Source: a virus
DNA: 21,710 nucleotides
Strand: one strand, 5' to 3'
Virus record (IMG/VR): IMGVR_UViG_3300047497_000219
Span: 1 to 21,710 of that record
The notes under the pieces are model-generated. The model was not told the origin of the DNA, did not search any database, and saw only the letters and a program-made list of their open reading frames with translations. This document shows, in pieces, positions 5,819 through 13,121 of the stretch (the first letter of the stretch is position 1; the number at the start of each line of letters is the position of its first letter). Both the position numbers and the translations under genes were made by a program.

Positions 5819-6351
5819 GGCGCAAGCGCCTCCTGCCGCCGTACCCAATCCTGCAGCGCTTTCAGCTGGTCGGCGACTTGGTCGTACTGCCCGTCATTTT
5901 CGACCGTGGTCCGGGCCACGTCAGAGAGTGAAGCGCCGGAGGGGGCGTCATCAGCGCCGGCGGCGGCTTGGGGAACGGGGCCATGGGCGGCACCGTTGAA
6001 CACCCGCACAAAGCCAAGAGGCACGGGGCAATCGGCATCAGCCTTTTCGGAAACATGGGTTCGCACCTTCTGTAGCTGCGTCTGGGTCGCGGCGGCGTCG
6101 GCAATCTTGACCGCATCGAAACTCTGGCTGACCTGAAGGGTGATGCGGCTTTGCCGGTCCACGATCTGGGTCACGGCTTTGGCCTCTCGCCCCTTCATCG
6201 CCGCTTCGCCGCGGTCGAATTCGTGCTGGCCGTACCACCACAGCGCCAAGCCAAGGCCGCCCACTAGGGCAAGCCAGGAACCGGGCGGCCTGACGATGAA
6301 GCCCAGCACGCTTTTTGTGGCGCCGAACAGGGACAGAAGAAGCGGCATCAT
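5815..6351 (-). CDS. Rz-like inner-membrane spanin
   Basis: 178 residues starting MMPLLLSLFG, the ATG overlapping the holin stop (ATGA) with GAGGGTGG upstream. One N-terminal transmembrane segment (about residues 27-42, SWLALVGGLGLALWWYG) is followed by a long charged coiled-coil-like periplasmic region (GREAKAVTQIVDRQSRITLQ). The distal part has CPVPLGFVRVFNGAAHG, a feature I associate with Rz-like proteins of alphaproteobacterial and pseudomonad phages. Spanins fuse inner and outer membranes at the last step of lysis. Another reading frame inside this gene encodes a small Pro-rich lipoprotein, the classic Rz/Rz1 layout. Confidence 0.75.
   Translation of the reverse strand: MMPLLLSLFGATKSVLGFIVRPPGSWLALVGGLGLALWWYGQHEFDRGEAAMKGREAKAVTQIVDRQSRITLQVSQSFDAVKIADAAATQTQLQKVRTHVSEKADADCPVPLGFVRVFNGAAHGPVPQAAAGADDAPSGASLSDVARTTVENDGQYDQVADQLKALQDWVRRQEALAP
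5862..6056 (-). CDS. Rz1-like outer-membrane lipoprotein spanin, nested in Rz
   Basis: 64 residues fully embedded in another frame of the Rz-like gene. Start MFPKRLMPIAPCLLALCGC: two basic residues, a hydrophobic core and a Cys at 19 preceded by L-C-G, a usable lipobox. The mature protein is short and proline-rich (STVPPMAPFPKPPPALMTPP), the hallmark of Rz1. AGAAGGTG precedes the ATG at 6056; an internal ATG at codon 7 is an alternative. An embedded proline-rich lipoprotein inside an i-spanin gene is the well-known lambda-type arrangement. No comparison was run; the call rests on these features. Confidence 0.7.
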   Translation of the reverse strand: MFPKRLMPIAPCLLALCGCSTVPPMAPFPKPPPALMTPPPALHSLTWPGPRSKMTGSTTKSPTS

Positions 6352-6566
6352 CCACCCTCCTTCGGCGCCTGCTTGATCAGCCGCCCGCCGATGCCGGCCG
6401 CCAGCAGACCCAGGGTGATCGCCGTCACCAGCCAGTGCGGCACATTCTGTTTCAGGTCGTCGCCGAACGCGGCCCAGGCGCCCTGCACCGCGCCAGCCAG
6501 CACCATCGCCTGCACCGAGGCCCATTTCCAGAACCGCCGCGCGTCGTCCACCAGTTCGAATTTCAT
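6348..6566 (-). CDS. Phage holin
   Basis: 72 residues starting MKFELVDDARRFWKWASVQ. The ATG overlaps the endolysin TGA (ATGA), which decides this start over one four codons upstream. Two hydrophobic segments (VQAMVLAGAVQGAWAAF at about 19-35 and LVTAITLGLLAAGIGGRLI at about 46-64) separated by a short charged loop, and a basic end (IKQAPKEGG), fit a two-helix holin. The RRFWKWASVQ lead is typical of a common proteobacterial-phage holin group. It forms the inner-membrane hole that releases the soluble endolysin encoded just upstream. Confidence 0.75.
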   Translation of the reverse strand: MKFELVDDARRFWKWASVQAMVLAGAVQGAWAAFGDDLKQNVPHWLVTAITLGLLAAGIGGRLIKQAPKEGG

Positions 6567-6994
6567 CTCTCGCTCCATAAGGCCGCCTCGGCGGCGCGGC
6601 GCTTCACCAGCCCCGGCACCACCTTGCCGCCCTCGAAAATCCAGCTTTTGAGACAGGCCGGCACCAGGCTGTAGCCGCCTTCATTCAACTTCTTCAGCAG
6701 GGTGCTGCGCGCGAATGCGCCTTCGCCTTCATTGAAGACAAAATCCGTGAGCGCCGCGAACTGGTTGTCGCTGAGCACCACCTTGACCAGACGCGCCACG
6801 GCGTCCTCCGCTTCCGCCAGATCGGATTCCAGCAGCATCTCCGCCCGCGCCGTCGAAATCGCGTCCCCCGGTTTCACGCCCTTAGTGTGGCCATACCCGA
6901 TGGTCCATACTCCGCCGCCATCGCGATAGGCCTCCAGGCGCAGGCCTTCCTGCGCCTTGACCAGCGCAAGCCCCGCGGCATTGATGTGCGCCAC
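6563..6994 (-). CDS. Endolysin, GH24 T4-type lysozyme
   Basis: 143 residues from a GTG start with GAGAGG a few bases upstream. It has the GH24 catalytic layout: Glu16 in KAQEG, Asp25 in YRDGGG and Thr31 in WTIGYGHT (E-x8-D-x5-T). Later LSDNQFAALTDFVFNEGEGAF and LVKRRAAEAALW are family-typical. There is no signal peptide or SAR helix, so release needs the downstream holin. It hydrolyses the N-acetylmuramic acid / N-acetylglucosamine bond of peptidoglycan from the cytoplasmic side. First gene of the lysis cassette, just after a terminator. Confidence 0.93.
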   Translation of the reverse strand: MAHINAAGLALVKAQEGLRLEAYRDGGGVWTIGYGHTKGVKPGDAISTARAEMLLESDLAEAEDAVARLVKVVLSDNQFAALTDFVFNEGEGAFARSTLLKKLNEGGYSLVPACLKSWIFEGGKVVPGLVKRRAAEAALWSER

Positions 6995-7015
6995 GTCATC
7001 CTCTCACAATGTGGG

Positions 7016-7044
7016 AAAAATCAGCGCCGGCTGTCCGCCAGCGC
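7016..7044 (-). terminator. Putative rho-independent terminator, minus strand
   Basis: On the minus strand GCGCTGGC and GCCGGCGC pair (8 bp, one G-U) around a GGACA loop, followed by TGATTTTT. The stem covers the last codons of the 159-residue gene and its TGA stop lies between stem and T-run. It would separate tail-side transcription from the lysis genes. Confidence 0.55.
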
Positions 7045-7500
7045 CTGGTTCAGCCGCGCCAGCACCACGTCCCGGCGCTCAGACAAAGGCCAGGTCATGA
7101 ATGCGCCTTGCCACTTCACGTCCTCGGCTTCTATGCGGATGCCGTCATAACCAATCCAGCTGCGATATTCGACCTTACCGGCCGAGAAAGACTTGATTGC
7201 ACCCAGTGGCACCCGCCGCACCGGACGGAAACTCAATTGCGTGAAATAGCAAAGCGTCGCGTCTTCAACCCAGACGGCGCGCCTGTCATGAAACAGAAAT
7301 TGGCGTGCCTGGGCAAAGGCAAGCCAGAGAAAAAATGGCGATACCAGACAGTAGAACCAGGTGAATGGATCCTGTGAGGCCGGGACGCCGTAACGGTCGT
7401 GGACCTCGCCCAGCACAAGCCACCAACTCCCGAATGTCAGACCCAGCAGGCCAGCCTGCATTGCCAGAAATGCGAAAAAGCTGAATCGCGCGACGACCAT
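7021..7500 (-). CDS. Two-helix membrane protein of unknown function
   Basis: 159 residues. Hydrophobic segments at about 6-28 (FSFFAFLAMQAGLLGLTFG) and 46-64 (TWFYCLVSPFFLWLAFAQ) are followed by a soluble domain that could be PH-like (AVWVEDATLCYFTQLSFRPV, then RRVPLGAIKSF). Proteins of this kind (two helices then a small beta domain) are common as bacterial-PH-domain hypotheticals. No clear ribosome site is visible. It lies after a Gly-rich protein of the tail cluster and has lower GC than the structural genes, as do other possible cargo genes here. An immunity role is speculation. Confidence 0.55.
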   Translation of the reverse strand: MVVARFSFFAFLAMQAGLLGLTFGSWWLVLGEVHDRYGVPASQDPFTWFYCLVSPFFLWLAFAQARQFLFHDRRAVWVEDATLCYFTQLSFRPVRRVPLGAIKSFSAGKVEYRSWIGYDGIRIEAEDVKWQGAFMTWPLSERRDVVLARLNQALADSRR

Positions 7501-7547
7501 GGCCGGACTAAAGCCAATTGTCTCCGGTCTCGCAATCCCCGGCCGGC

Positions 7548-8183
7548 CTACTTGAACAGGCCGATAACGTCATTGCCGATGGTCGCACCATCGGGCAGAT
7601 ACTTTCCCGCCAGATAACCCGCTCCCGCTGCGCCCAGCGGACCCAACTCGCCGCCCACCACCCCCGCACCGAAGATCGCCGCCGTCCGCAGGGAATTGCC
7701 CAGGATGGCAGCCCCCGGCGACGCGCCATGGTTGATGTCGCTGACTGTATCGGCCACGCCGGAGCCAATGGTCAGCGGCGCCGTGATGGCGGTCGTGACG
7801 CCTTTCAGCCCTTTCAGAACCGAGTCGCCTTTCGCCACAATCTGCCCTATCTGTCCGATGGCGCCATGCGTCCCGTCCACCATTGTTCCGGCCGCTCCAA
7901 GCGCCGTGCTGATCCCCCTGGCCCGGTCTGGCGCCAAGGGGACGCCATCTCCACCGAAAGACAGCAACCCGGCGTTCGCGCCACCGCTTTGCACCGTCCA
8001 TGGCACGGCCTGACTCTGCGCACGCAGGGGCAAGTCACCGCCGGAAAAATCTACCCCGCCCATGATCGACGGCGCCTGCAACGCAGGATCGTCCGGGTTG
8101 ATGGTGATAACTGGCAAACAATCAGGAGGCTGGACAGCCGGGGCGATGTCGCCCGGAGCCAACATGGTTTGAGGATCGCTCAT
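7548..8183 (-). CDS. Gly/Ala-rich phage protein, possible ejected or cargo protein
   Basis: 211 residues starting MSDPQTMLAPGDIAP, 6 bases after the preceding stop. Residues 1-75 are Pro/Asp-rich, with APSIMGGVDFSGGD (about 37-50) that weakly recalls the ST-x-GG...DWG motif of the M23 and SleB-like proteins. Residues 105-205 form an extended Gly/Ala-rich hydrophobic region (IFGAGVVGGELGPLGAAGAG) with glycine-zipper character, able to insert into membrane. The family is not recognised. Candidates are an ejection protein forming a channel, or the carrier part of a toxin. The first is the safer reading given the preceding gene. Confidence 0.5.
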   Translation of the reverse strand: MSDPQTMLAPGDIAPAVQPPDCLPVITINPDDPALQAPSIMGGVDFSGGDLPLRAQSQAVPWTVQSGGANAGLLSFGGDGVPLAPDRARGISTALGAAGTMVDGTHGAIGQIGQIVAKGDSVLKGLKGVTTAITAPLTIGSGVADTVSDINHGASPGAAILGNSLRTAAIFGAGVVGGELGPLGAAGAGYLAGKYLPDGATIGNDVIGLFK

Positions 8184-8189
8184 TTCACA

Positions 8190-9257
8190 CTAGGATCGCG
8201 ACGGCAACTGCGCGGCAGGTCCGAGAATGCTACCGCCGACTGTATTCAATCCCAGACCAGCTACACCCAGAACGTCACCGAAGATGCTGCCGAAGCCGAG
8301 ATTGTTATGGGTGTTTGTCGTGGTTGTCTGCGAAACAGGAATCTCCGTCAGCGCCTGGTTGCGCAACTGCTGCTGTTCGATGGGGAATTGCGCCTGGCGC
8401 AGGAATTCCTGATAGGCGGCTTGATCGATGGCCTGTTGCTGTGCGGTCTGTTGCGCGCCCACGCCCTCAATCGCACCCGCGCGCTGCAAGGCCTGGTTCA
8501 GCTGGTCGTTCGACAGGCTGCTCAACAGGTTTGCGGCATTCATCTGCAAGCCAGCGCCGGCCAGATTGTTGGCGGCATTGGCGGCGGCGGCGTTATAGGC
8601 GCCGGTGGAATTGAACTCCGAGGCGTTCAGCTGATTGCCGGCATTGGCCTGACTGGCCGCGAGCCGGTTGTTGATGTCGGCCAGCGCCGCCTGCTGCGCA
8701 TTGGCATAGGCGCCCTGATTCAGATTGGCGGTGGTTGATGCGACGTTGCGCAGATAGTCATTGGTGGTCAGGGCGTTCTGCACCGCCTGGCGCGTGCCGC
8801 CAAAGGCGTTGGCCGCCGTCGCCGCCGCATCATCCGACACCTGTTGCCGGGCGCGTGCCTGCGCCAGATCGTCCAACGTGCTGCTGATCACCTCGTTGGT
8901 ATAGGGATTGAGATAGGGCGTGAGGTCGGTGCTGGAAAGCTGCCCCGCCGCGATCGTGCTGGGCGTCACCGTGGCCGGCGCGGACAAGGTCGGCGCCTGA
9001 TAGCCCAGCAGGCTGTTTGTGCTGGTCAGCGCGTTGTTCAGCGTGTTGGCCGCGGTGGGATCACTGGCGGCGCTGAGAACAGCCTGCTGGCCTTGGGCTT
9101 GCAGCGGCGAGAATGGCGCCACCAGTTCACCGGTATAGGGCTGAAACGCCGCGGCGTTGCCCGCCACCGCATTGGCGTTGGCATAATTCTGCATGTACAG
9201 GGACAGCAGCTGCGGGTCCACATTCGTGCTGCTTTGCGTCGAGCTTCCACCACCCAT
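8190..9257 (-). CDS. Virion ejection-type protein, Ala/Asn/Gln-rich
   Basis: 355 residues starting MGGGSSTQSSTNVDPQLLSL; the ATG overlaps the upstream stop (TGATG) and AAAGAGGTG lies before it. The N-terminus (GGGSS, then YTGELVAPFSPLQAQGQQAV) is typical of a family of phage virion proteins with MGGSS-type leads and a P(Y/F)(T/S)G..VAPFSP motif. The middle is a long helical, Ala/Asn/Gln-rich region (about 140-300) with AFGGTRQAVQNALTTNDYLR. The C-terminus is Gly/Leu-rich (GSIFGDVLGVAGLGLNTVGG), probably membrane-seeking. The likely role is an internal protein ejected with DNA to help cross the envelope, by position after the tail genes and by composition. Confidence 0.6.
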   Translation of the reverse strand: MGGGSSTQSSTNVDPQLLSLYMQNYANANAVAGNAAAFQPYTGELVAPFSPLQAQGQQAVLSAASDPTAANTLNNALTSTNSLLGYQAPTLSAPATVTPSTIAAGQLSSTDLTPYLNPYTNEVISSTLDDLAQARARQQVSDDAAATAANAFGGTRQAVQNALTTNDYLRNVASTTANLNQGAYANAQQAALADINNRLAASQANAGNQLNASEFNSTGAYNAAAANAANNLAGAGLQMNAANLLSSLSNDQLNQALQRAGAIEGVGAQQTAQQQAIDQAAYQEFLRQAQFPIEQQQLRNQALTEIPVSQTTTTNTHNNLGFGSIFGDVLGVAGLGLNTVGGSILGPAAQLPSRS

Positions 9258-9643
9258 CAGTCTTTCACCTCTTTGATCATCACCAGCCACTGCAATGCAT
9301 AACCCATCGCCTCGGTCACCGGCCTCCAGCTTTCATGGATGCCGAAACCCATCACATATTTGCAGTCCGACGCCCGCGCCCAGGCCAGAAGGCAGGGCTC
9401 CAGCTCCCGCGTCAGGGCCTTGAGGGCCAGGCCTCTCTCGCCACCCGCCGCCAGCACATTGAGAACCTTGCAGCCGGGATAAGTCGCGAATTCCGTCACT
9501 GCCGCGCAGTGTTCACCCGACCAGAACTGCATGCTGCCACCGGCAACGCCGCGCTCGATATCCCCAATCGTATAGAGATGCGCCGGCAGTGCCGCCGCGA
9601 TCCAGTCGCGGCAGCGGGCCCACTCGCCCTGAAGCGGCGTCAT
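9257..9643 (-). CDS. Conserved phage protein, GNAT-like
   Basis: 128 residues. MTPLQGEWARCRDWIAAAL, then TIGDIERGVAGGSMQFW, SGEHCAAVTEFATYPGCKVL, and a C-terminal ARASDCKYVMGFGIHESW look like a known class of small phage proteins related to GNAT acetyltransferases and encoded beside tail genes. I see no clear acetyl-CoA binding P-loop, so catalysis is uncertain. It overlaps both neighbours by a few bases (ATGA upstream, TGATG downstream), so it is translationally coupled within the tail cluster. Confidence 0.6.
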   Translation of the reverse strand: MTPLQGEWARCRDWIAAALPAHLYTIGDIERGVAGGSMQFWSGEHCAAVTEFATYPGCKVLNVLAAGGERGLALKALTRELEPCLLAWARASDCKYVMGFGIHESWRPVTEAMGYALQWLVMIKEVKD

Positions 9644-9828
9644 GTGATGACGACGGCGCCGTGCGCCACGCTCAAGCTCACCACAGCGCCCGTCGCGGTG
9701 TCGCGCAGCAGAATTTTGTCCAGCACTTGGCCGGTCTTGAGATTGCGCTTATCTTCGGTTTCCAGGATGCGGCGCATCTGCGACTGATCGGTTGCGTCAT
9801 ACTGCGCCGGCGCCTTGGGCAGGTTCAT
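9640..9828 (-). CDS. Small phage protein of the tail cluster
   Basis: 62 residues, MNLPKAPAQYDATDQSQMRR then ILETEDKRNLKTGQVLDKIL and a beta-like end. It overlaps both flanking genes by 4 bases (ATGA). Small proteins with the YDATDQSQMRR-type lead are common next to tail genes in proteobacterial phages; the function is unknown. No signal peptide or membrane segment. Confidence 0.65.
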   Translation of the reverse strand: MNLPKAPAQYDATDQSQMRRILETEDKRNLKTGQVLDKILLRDTATGAVVSLSVAHGAVVIT

Positions 9829-11297
9829 CGTCCCTCCCCCGGCACGACTTCCAGCCGCGGGCTTCCGAAGCGCCAGTTGGTGTTGCGCGCGCCCGTGATG
9901 GTCAGCTCCACCAGCCCGCCGGAAAAACGCAAGTCCGTCTTGCTGGCCAGCGCAAAGGGTCCAAAGACCTGGCCCGCATCGTCGGGATTGCGCCGCACGG
10001 TGAAGGAGGCAGTGACATCGCCCACCGTCGCATCATCGGGATAAAGTCCCAGCACGTGCATGATCTGGTCGCCATTGCCCAGCTCGATCGGACCGGTGGT
10101 GGCGTAAGGCGCGGCGCCGCCATAATCCCAGCCCACTTCATGATCCCAGACCGCGCCGCTGGCATCGACCAGGATCGGATACTGGAATACGCCCGCATCG
10201 ACGCCGCAGGTGCGCGCGGCGCGGCCGATGGTCCAATAATCGTCCTTGTATTGCCACACCACACAGCGGTCGATCTCGGTCGATGACGCCGAGCAGTAAC
10301 GCCATTCGATCTCGAAACTGCCCGAATTGGCCGTCGCCACGATCTTGGACATTTGCAGCCAGTTGATGTCCTGGCGAATGTAATCCATCACCGGACAATC
10401 CAGCGGCACCACCCCGCCGCCATTCCACAGCCAGAAGCCCGAAGGACTCATCCAGGCAGCCTGCTGGTCGAACGCAGCCACCGCCTGGCGCGAAATCGCG
10501 CCGCAGGCATCGCCCACGCGGTCGAAACCATAGACAAATGTGCCGCCTATATAGGTGGCGAGATGAACGTCCAGATCTGTGAGCAGCAACGTGCCGCCCT
10601 TGACCCGGCAGCCGCAAAGCAGCCGGCCCTTGGTCTGGAGCGGGAAGCTGCCGGCCTGGTTGGTCGAAGCCGGCGCCCACAGGGTATTGTTTTCCTGGTC
10701 GCACCAGGAAACAGTGCGCGGATCGGAAGTCGCCAGCGCGAAGACAAAGCGCTCGGCGGTAGTGACCACCGCGGCGCAGCCCGGCGCATTGACGACATGG
10801 GCCGCGGGCGCGGCGGTATTCAGCGTCCATTGATAAAGCTTGCCGTCATCGGGACTGACGCCCAGCAGGTCTTCGCCCCATGTGTCCAAGGTCCACTGGG
10901 TGGCGTCGGCGACCAAGCTGGTATCGGGGCGCGGCGCGCCATAGGCGCCCGAGCCATAGGTCGAACCGCCATAGCCGCCCGCGCCGGCGGCATCGGCCTG
11001 ACCGACGGCAAAACCGGCTGGCGTGATGTCGTAAAGCGTGCTGCCGCGATCCATCACATAGAGGTGCGAATGCGTGCCGATGGCAAGCCAGGTCTGGCCG
11101 TTGTTGGCGTTCCAGGCCAGCGCCGCCCGGGCAAAACCGGTCACCACGAAGCTGCCACGCCGGCGCCAGCCATTGACCGGCCCGAGCGCGGCACCGTACC
11201 AGCGCGTCAGCGACGCATCGTAATAGCGGCGTTTGGACTGATATTGCGTACCATCCCGATAAATGCCGAGTGGCAATGTAATCAGAAGGCGTGTCAT
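9825..11297 (-). CDS. Tail accessory / packaged-DNA stabilisation-like protein (P22 gp10-like)
   Basis: 490 residues starting MTRLLITLPLGIYRDGTQYQ; GGAGTG nine or so bases before the ATG fixes the start. The body is rich in Trp/Gly beta-blades (NNGQTWLAIGTHSHLYVMD, WTLDTWGEDLLGVSPDDGKL, WMSPSGFWLWNGG, VVWQYKDDYWTIGRAART), as in a beta-propeller. Length and position after adaptor and tail genes resemble P22 gp10 (472 residues), the tail accessory factor that helps close the portal after packaging; the phage tubular-protein group is the alternative. The family match is inferred from shape and position, with no motif specific to gp10 that I can cite. Confidence 0.7.
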   Translation of the reverse strand: MTRLLITLPLGIYRDGTQYQSKRRYYDASLTRWYGAALGPVNGWRRRGSFVVTGFARAALAWNANNGQTWLAIGTHSHLYVMDRGSTLYDITPAGFAVGQADAAGAGGYGGSTYGSGAYGAPRPDTSLVADATQWTLDTWGEDLLGVSPDDGKLYQWTLNTAAPAAHVVNAPGCAAVVTTAERFVFALATSDPRTVSWCDQENNTLWAPASTNQAGSFPLQTKGRLLCGCRVKGGTLLLTDLDVHLATYIGGTFVYGFDRVGDACGAISRQAVAAFDQQAAWMSPSGFWLWNGGGVVPLDCPVMDYIRQDINWLQMSKIVATANSGSFEIEWRYCSASSTEIDRCVVWQYKDDYWTIGRAARTCGVDAGVFQYPILVDASGAVWDHEVGWDYGGAAPYATTGPIELGNGDQIMHVLGLYPDDATVGDVTASFTVRRNPDDAGQVFGPFALASKTDLRFSGGLVELTITGARNTNWRFGSPRLEVVPGEGR

Positions 11298-11369
11298 CAG
11301 GTTCACTCCGGTAGGAACGAAAGGGGGGCCCAAGGCAAGCGATGCCTGGTACTGAATTCTGGAAGACGA

Positions 11370-12182
11370 TTAAGCCGCTGCGAAAACCGCAATCTTGCCC
11401 GTCTGTGCGCTAGTGTTTGTTTTCAACTGGAAGTAAAGTTGTCCACTTGAAACAAAACACGCCACGCCATTGCCATCATTCGAAGCTGTGTTATTGGTCG
11501 TATCGAAGCAATTGTTGTTGCCGAGAGAGTTTGAGCTTCCAATAACGATCAGAACGCCATTAGATGCCACCGTGAACAGTGCCCAGCCATCGCTACCGTT
11601 CCAGGTGACGAAGACCAAACCACCACCGAACGCAGAAACGACGTCGATAGCGTTATTGGACGATGTTGCATTCACTGTATATCCGGGCCTTACGATGCTG
11701 TGCCCGGCAGACAGCGTTCCTGCGATAGATGCATTGCCAGACACAGTTACGGAGCCAAACTTTGCGCTCGCTCCCGATGAAACATCCTGGTCATGATACG
11801 CCAGCTCCCGCCAATTGCCGGAACTGTCTGATCTGTAGACACCCACGCCCCCTGCCGCCGTGGTCCGGCTCGCCCCGCCCAAAAGGATCAGACTGGTGGC
11901 GTTGTGGGTCAGGGTCAGCGCCGCCGTAAACCGCACGAACCGGATACAATTGGCCACGGTGCCAAAACTGGTGATAGTGGTCGCGCCCGAAATCGCCACC
12001 GCGGTCGACGCCGCGTTGCCGATGTCTGTGGTCGCCGCGGATGCCAAACTCACCTCGGCACCCGGCATCAGCTTGCCGGCAAAGGCGTCGATCAGCCCCA
12101 GATCGGTGTTGAGGTCATTGCCCCAATTGTCGGTATCGGCACCGACAGTGGGAATGGTCATTCCAAGATTGGTTGTGGTCAT
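11370..12182 (-). CDS. Tail fibre / receptor-binding-like protein
   Basis: 270 residues starting MTTTNLGMTIPTVGADTDNW; the longer frame upstream lies over another gene and is ignored. The N-terminus (TIPTVGADTDNWGNDLNTDL) is the common attachment lead of phage tail fibres and distal tail proteins. The middle is beta-rich (AISGATTITSFGTVANCIRF, GNASIAGTLSAGHSIV) with trimer-like repeats; the C-terminus is Ser/Asn/Thr-rich. Base composition changes within the gene: 36/60 GC at 11881-11940 against 28/60 at 11461-11520. This suggests that the C-terminal receptor-binding half was exchanged. Confidence 0.7.
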   Translation of the reverse strand: MTTTNLGMTIPTVGADTDNWGNDLNTDLGLIDAFAGKLMPGAEVSLASAATTDIGNAASTAVAISGATTITSFGTVANCIRFVRFTAALTLTHNATSLILLGGASRTTAAGGVGVYRSDSSGNWRELAYHDQDVSSGASAKFGSVTVSGNASIAGTLSAGHSIVRPGYTVNATSSNNAIDVVSAFGGGLVFVTWNGSDGWALFTVASNGVLIVIGSSNSLGNNNCFDTTNNTASNDGNGVACFVSSGQLYFQLKTNTSAQTGKIAVFAAA

Positions 12183-12192
12183 CGCTCGCTCT

Positions 12193-12693
12193 CTATTGAA
12201 GGGTCCAACTGGTCTGATCGGAAGATGCCGGCACCCAGGGGTCGCCGCCCTCGTCCACGGGGTTCCAGCCGCTTGCCTGCGCGCCTGCCGGCACCCAGAC
12301 ATTGCCCGACAAAAGCCCCGCCCCCGGGCCGGCCAGAGCGACCGCGCTCGCCGTGGCCGTTACAGCCCATTGCGCGGCCAGCGACAGGCTTTCTCCAGCC
12401 AGGGCAAACAGGCCAGGGTCCGCGGCCGCCAGCGCGGCCCACGCAAGCCCTGCCTGCCGGCCGGCCAACGCAAAGGTCCCTGCAGCTGCCGCGCCCGCAA
12501 ATCCGGCCCATAAGCCGCTGGCAAGCCCCGTCAGGCCAAACCCGCCGAAGGACAGCCCGGCCTTTGCCTGCCAGCTCAACCCTGACGTCTGCCCCGTCTC
12601 GGAATAGGCGCACGCTGCCACCGTCAACACGCTGCTCGTGGCCGTGGAGTAATTTCCCTCGCCCCAGGCGCCGGTCCCGTAATTGGCAGCCAT
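12193..12693 (-). CDS. Ala/Gly-rich tail-cluster protein
   Basis: 166 residues starting MAANYGTGAWGEGNYSTATS; the ATG overlaps the stop of the previous gene (TGATG), which decides against a longer frame. The N-terminal YGTGAWGEGNYST motif is common in short phage virion proteins. The rest is a low-complexity Ala/Gly/Trp/Leu pattern (GLASGLWAGFAGAAAAG, AGLAWAALAAADPGLFALAG). The C-terminus ends GWNPVDEGGDPWVPASSDQT. Probably a tail or decoration protein; unknown function. Confidence 0.6.
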   Translation of the reverse strand: MAANYGTGAWGEGNYSTATSSVLTVAACAYSETGQTSGLSWQAKAGLSFGGFGLTGLASGLWAGFAGAAAAGTFALAGRQAGLAWAALAAADPGLFALAGESLSLAAQWAVTATASAVALAGPGAGLLSGNVWVPAGAQASGWNPVDEGGDPWVPASSDQTSWTLQ

Positions 12694-13112
12694 CAGCTCA
12701 ACTGCAGAATGCCGTTGGTCAGGTCCAGCCCGACGGTGAAGGTATCGGCCGACGCCAGCGTGATCGAGGTACCGCGATCCCACCAACCGATCAGGTTGCC
12801 GCCGGCGGCCGTTGAATTGTACAGCACGGCATAGCGGAACGGTCCCACCGTGCCCGTTGCCGTCAGCACCGGATCGGCGCCGGGCAACAGCTTGTAGGTC
12901 CCACCCGACTGGCTCGACGACGCAATCGCCACCGTCAATCCGCCCGTGGCATAGCCGCTGCCGGCGGCGATCTCGCTGACATCGGTCTTGACCAGGTTGG
13001 AGGCAGCCGGCGCGGTGTTGGTCAGCATCACCTTCAGCGTATCGGCGCCCAGATTGTGCACCTTGTTGGCCAGGTCGGCGACAAAGCAGTTGAATTTGGA
13101 AAAGCTCGCCAT
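12693..13112 (-). CDS. Conserved phage tail-cluster protein
   Basis: 139 residues, MASFSKFNCFVADLANKVHN, GADTLKVMLTNTAPAASNLV, then a beta-rich core ending DTFTVGLDLTNGILQLS. The lead pattern (M-A-x-F-x-K-F-N-x-F-x-x-D-L-A-x-K-V-H-N-L) is one I know from alphaproteobacterial phage virion proteins of unknown exact role (tail or decoration). GAGG seven bases before the ATG; 9-base gap after the adaptor gene. Confidence 0.65.
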   Translation of the reverse strand: MASFSKFNCFVADLANKVHNLGADTLKVMLTNTAPAASNLVKTDVSEIAAGSGYATGGLTVAIASSSQSGGTYKLLPGADPVLTATGTVGPFRYAVLYNSTAAGGNLIGWWDRGTSITLASADTFTVGLDLTNGILQLS

Positions 13113-13121
13113 CGGAAAACC

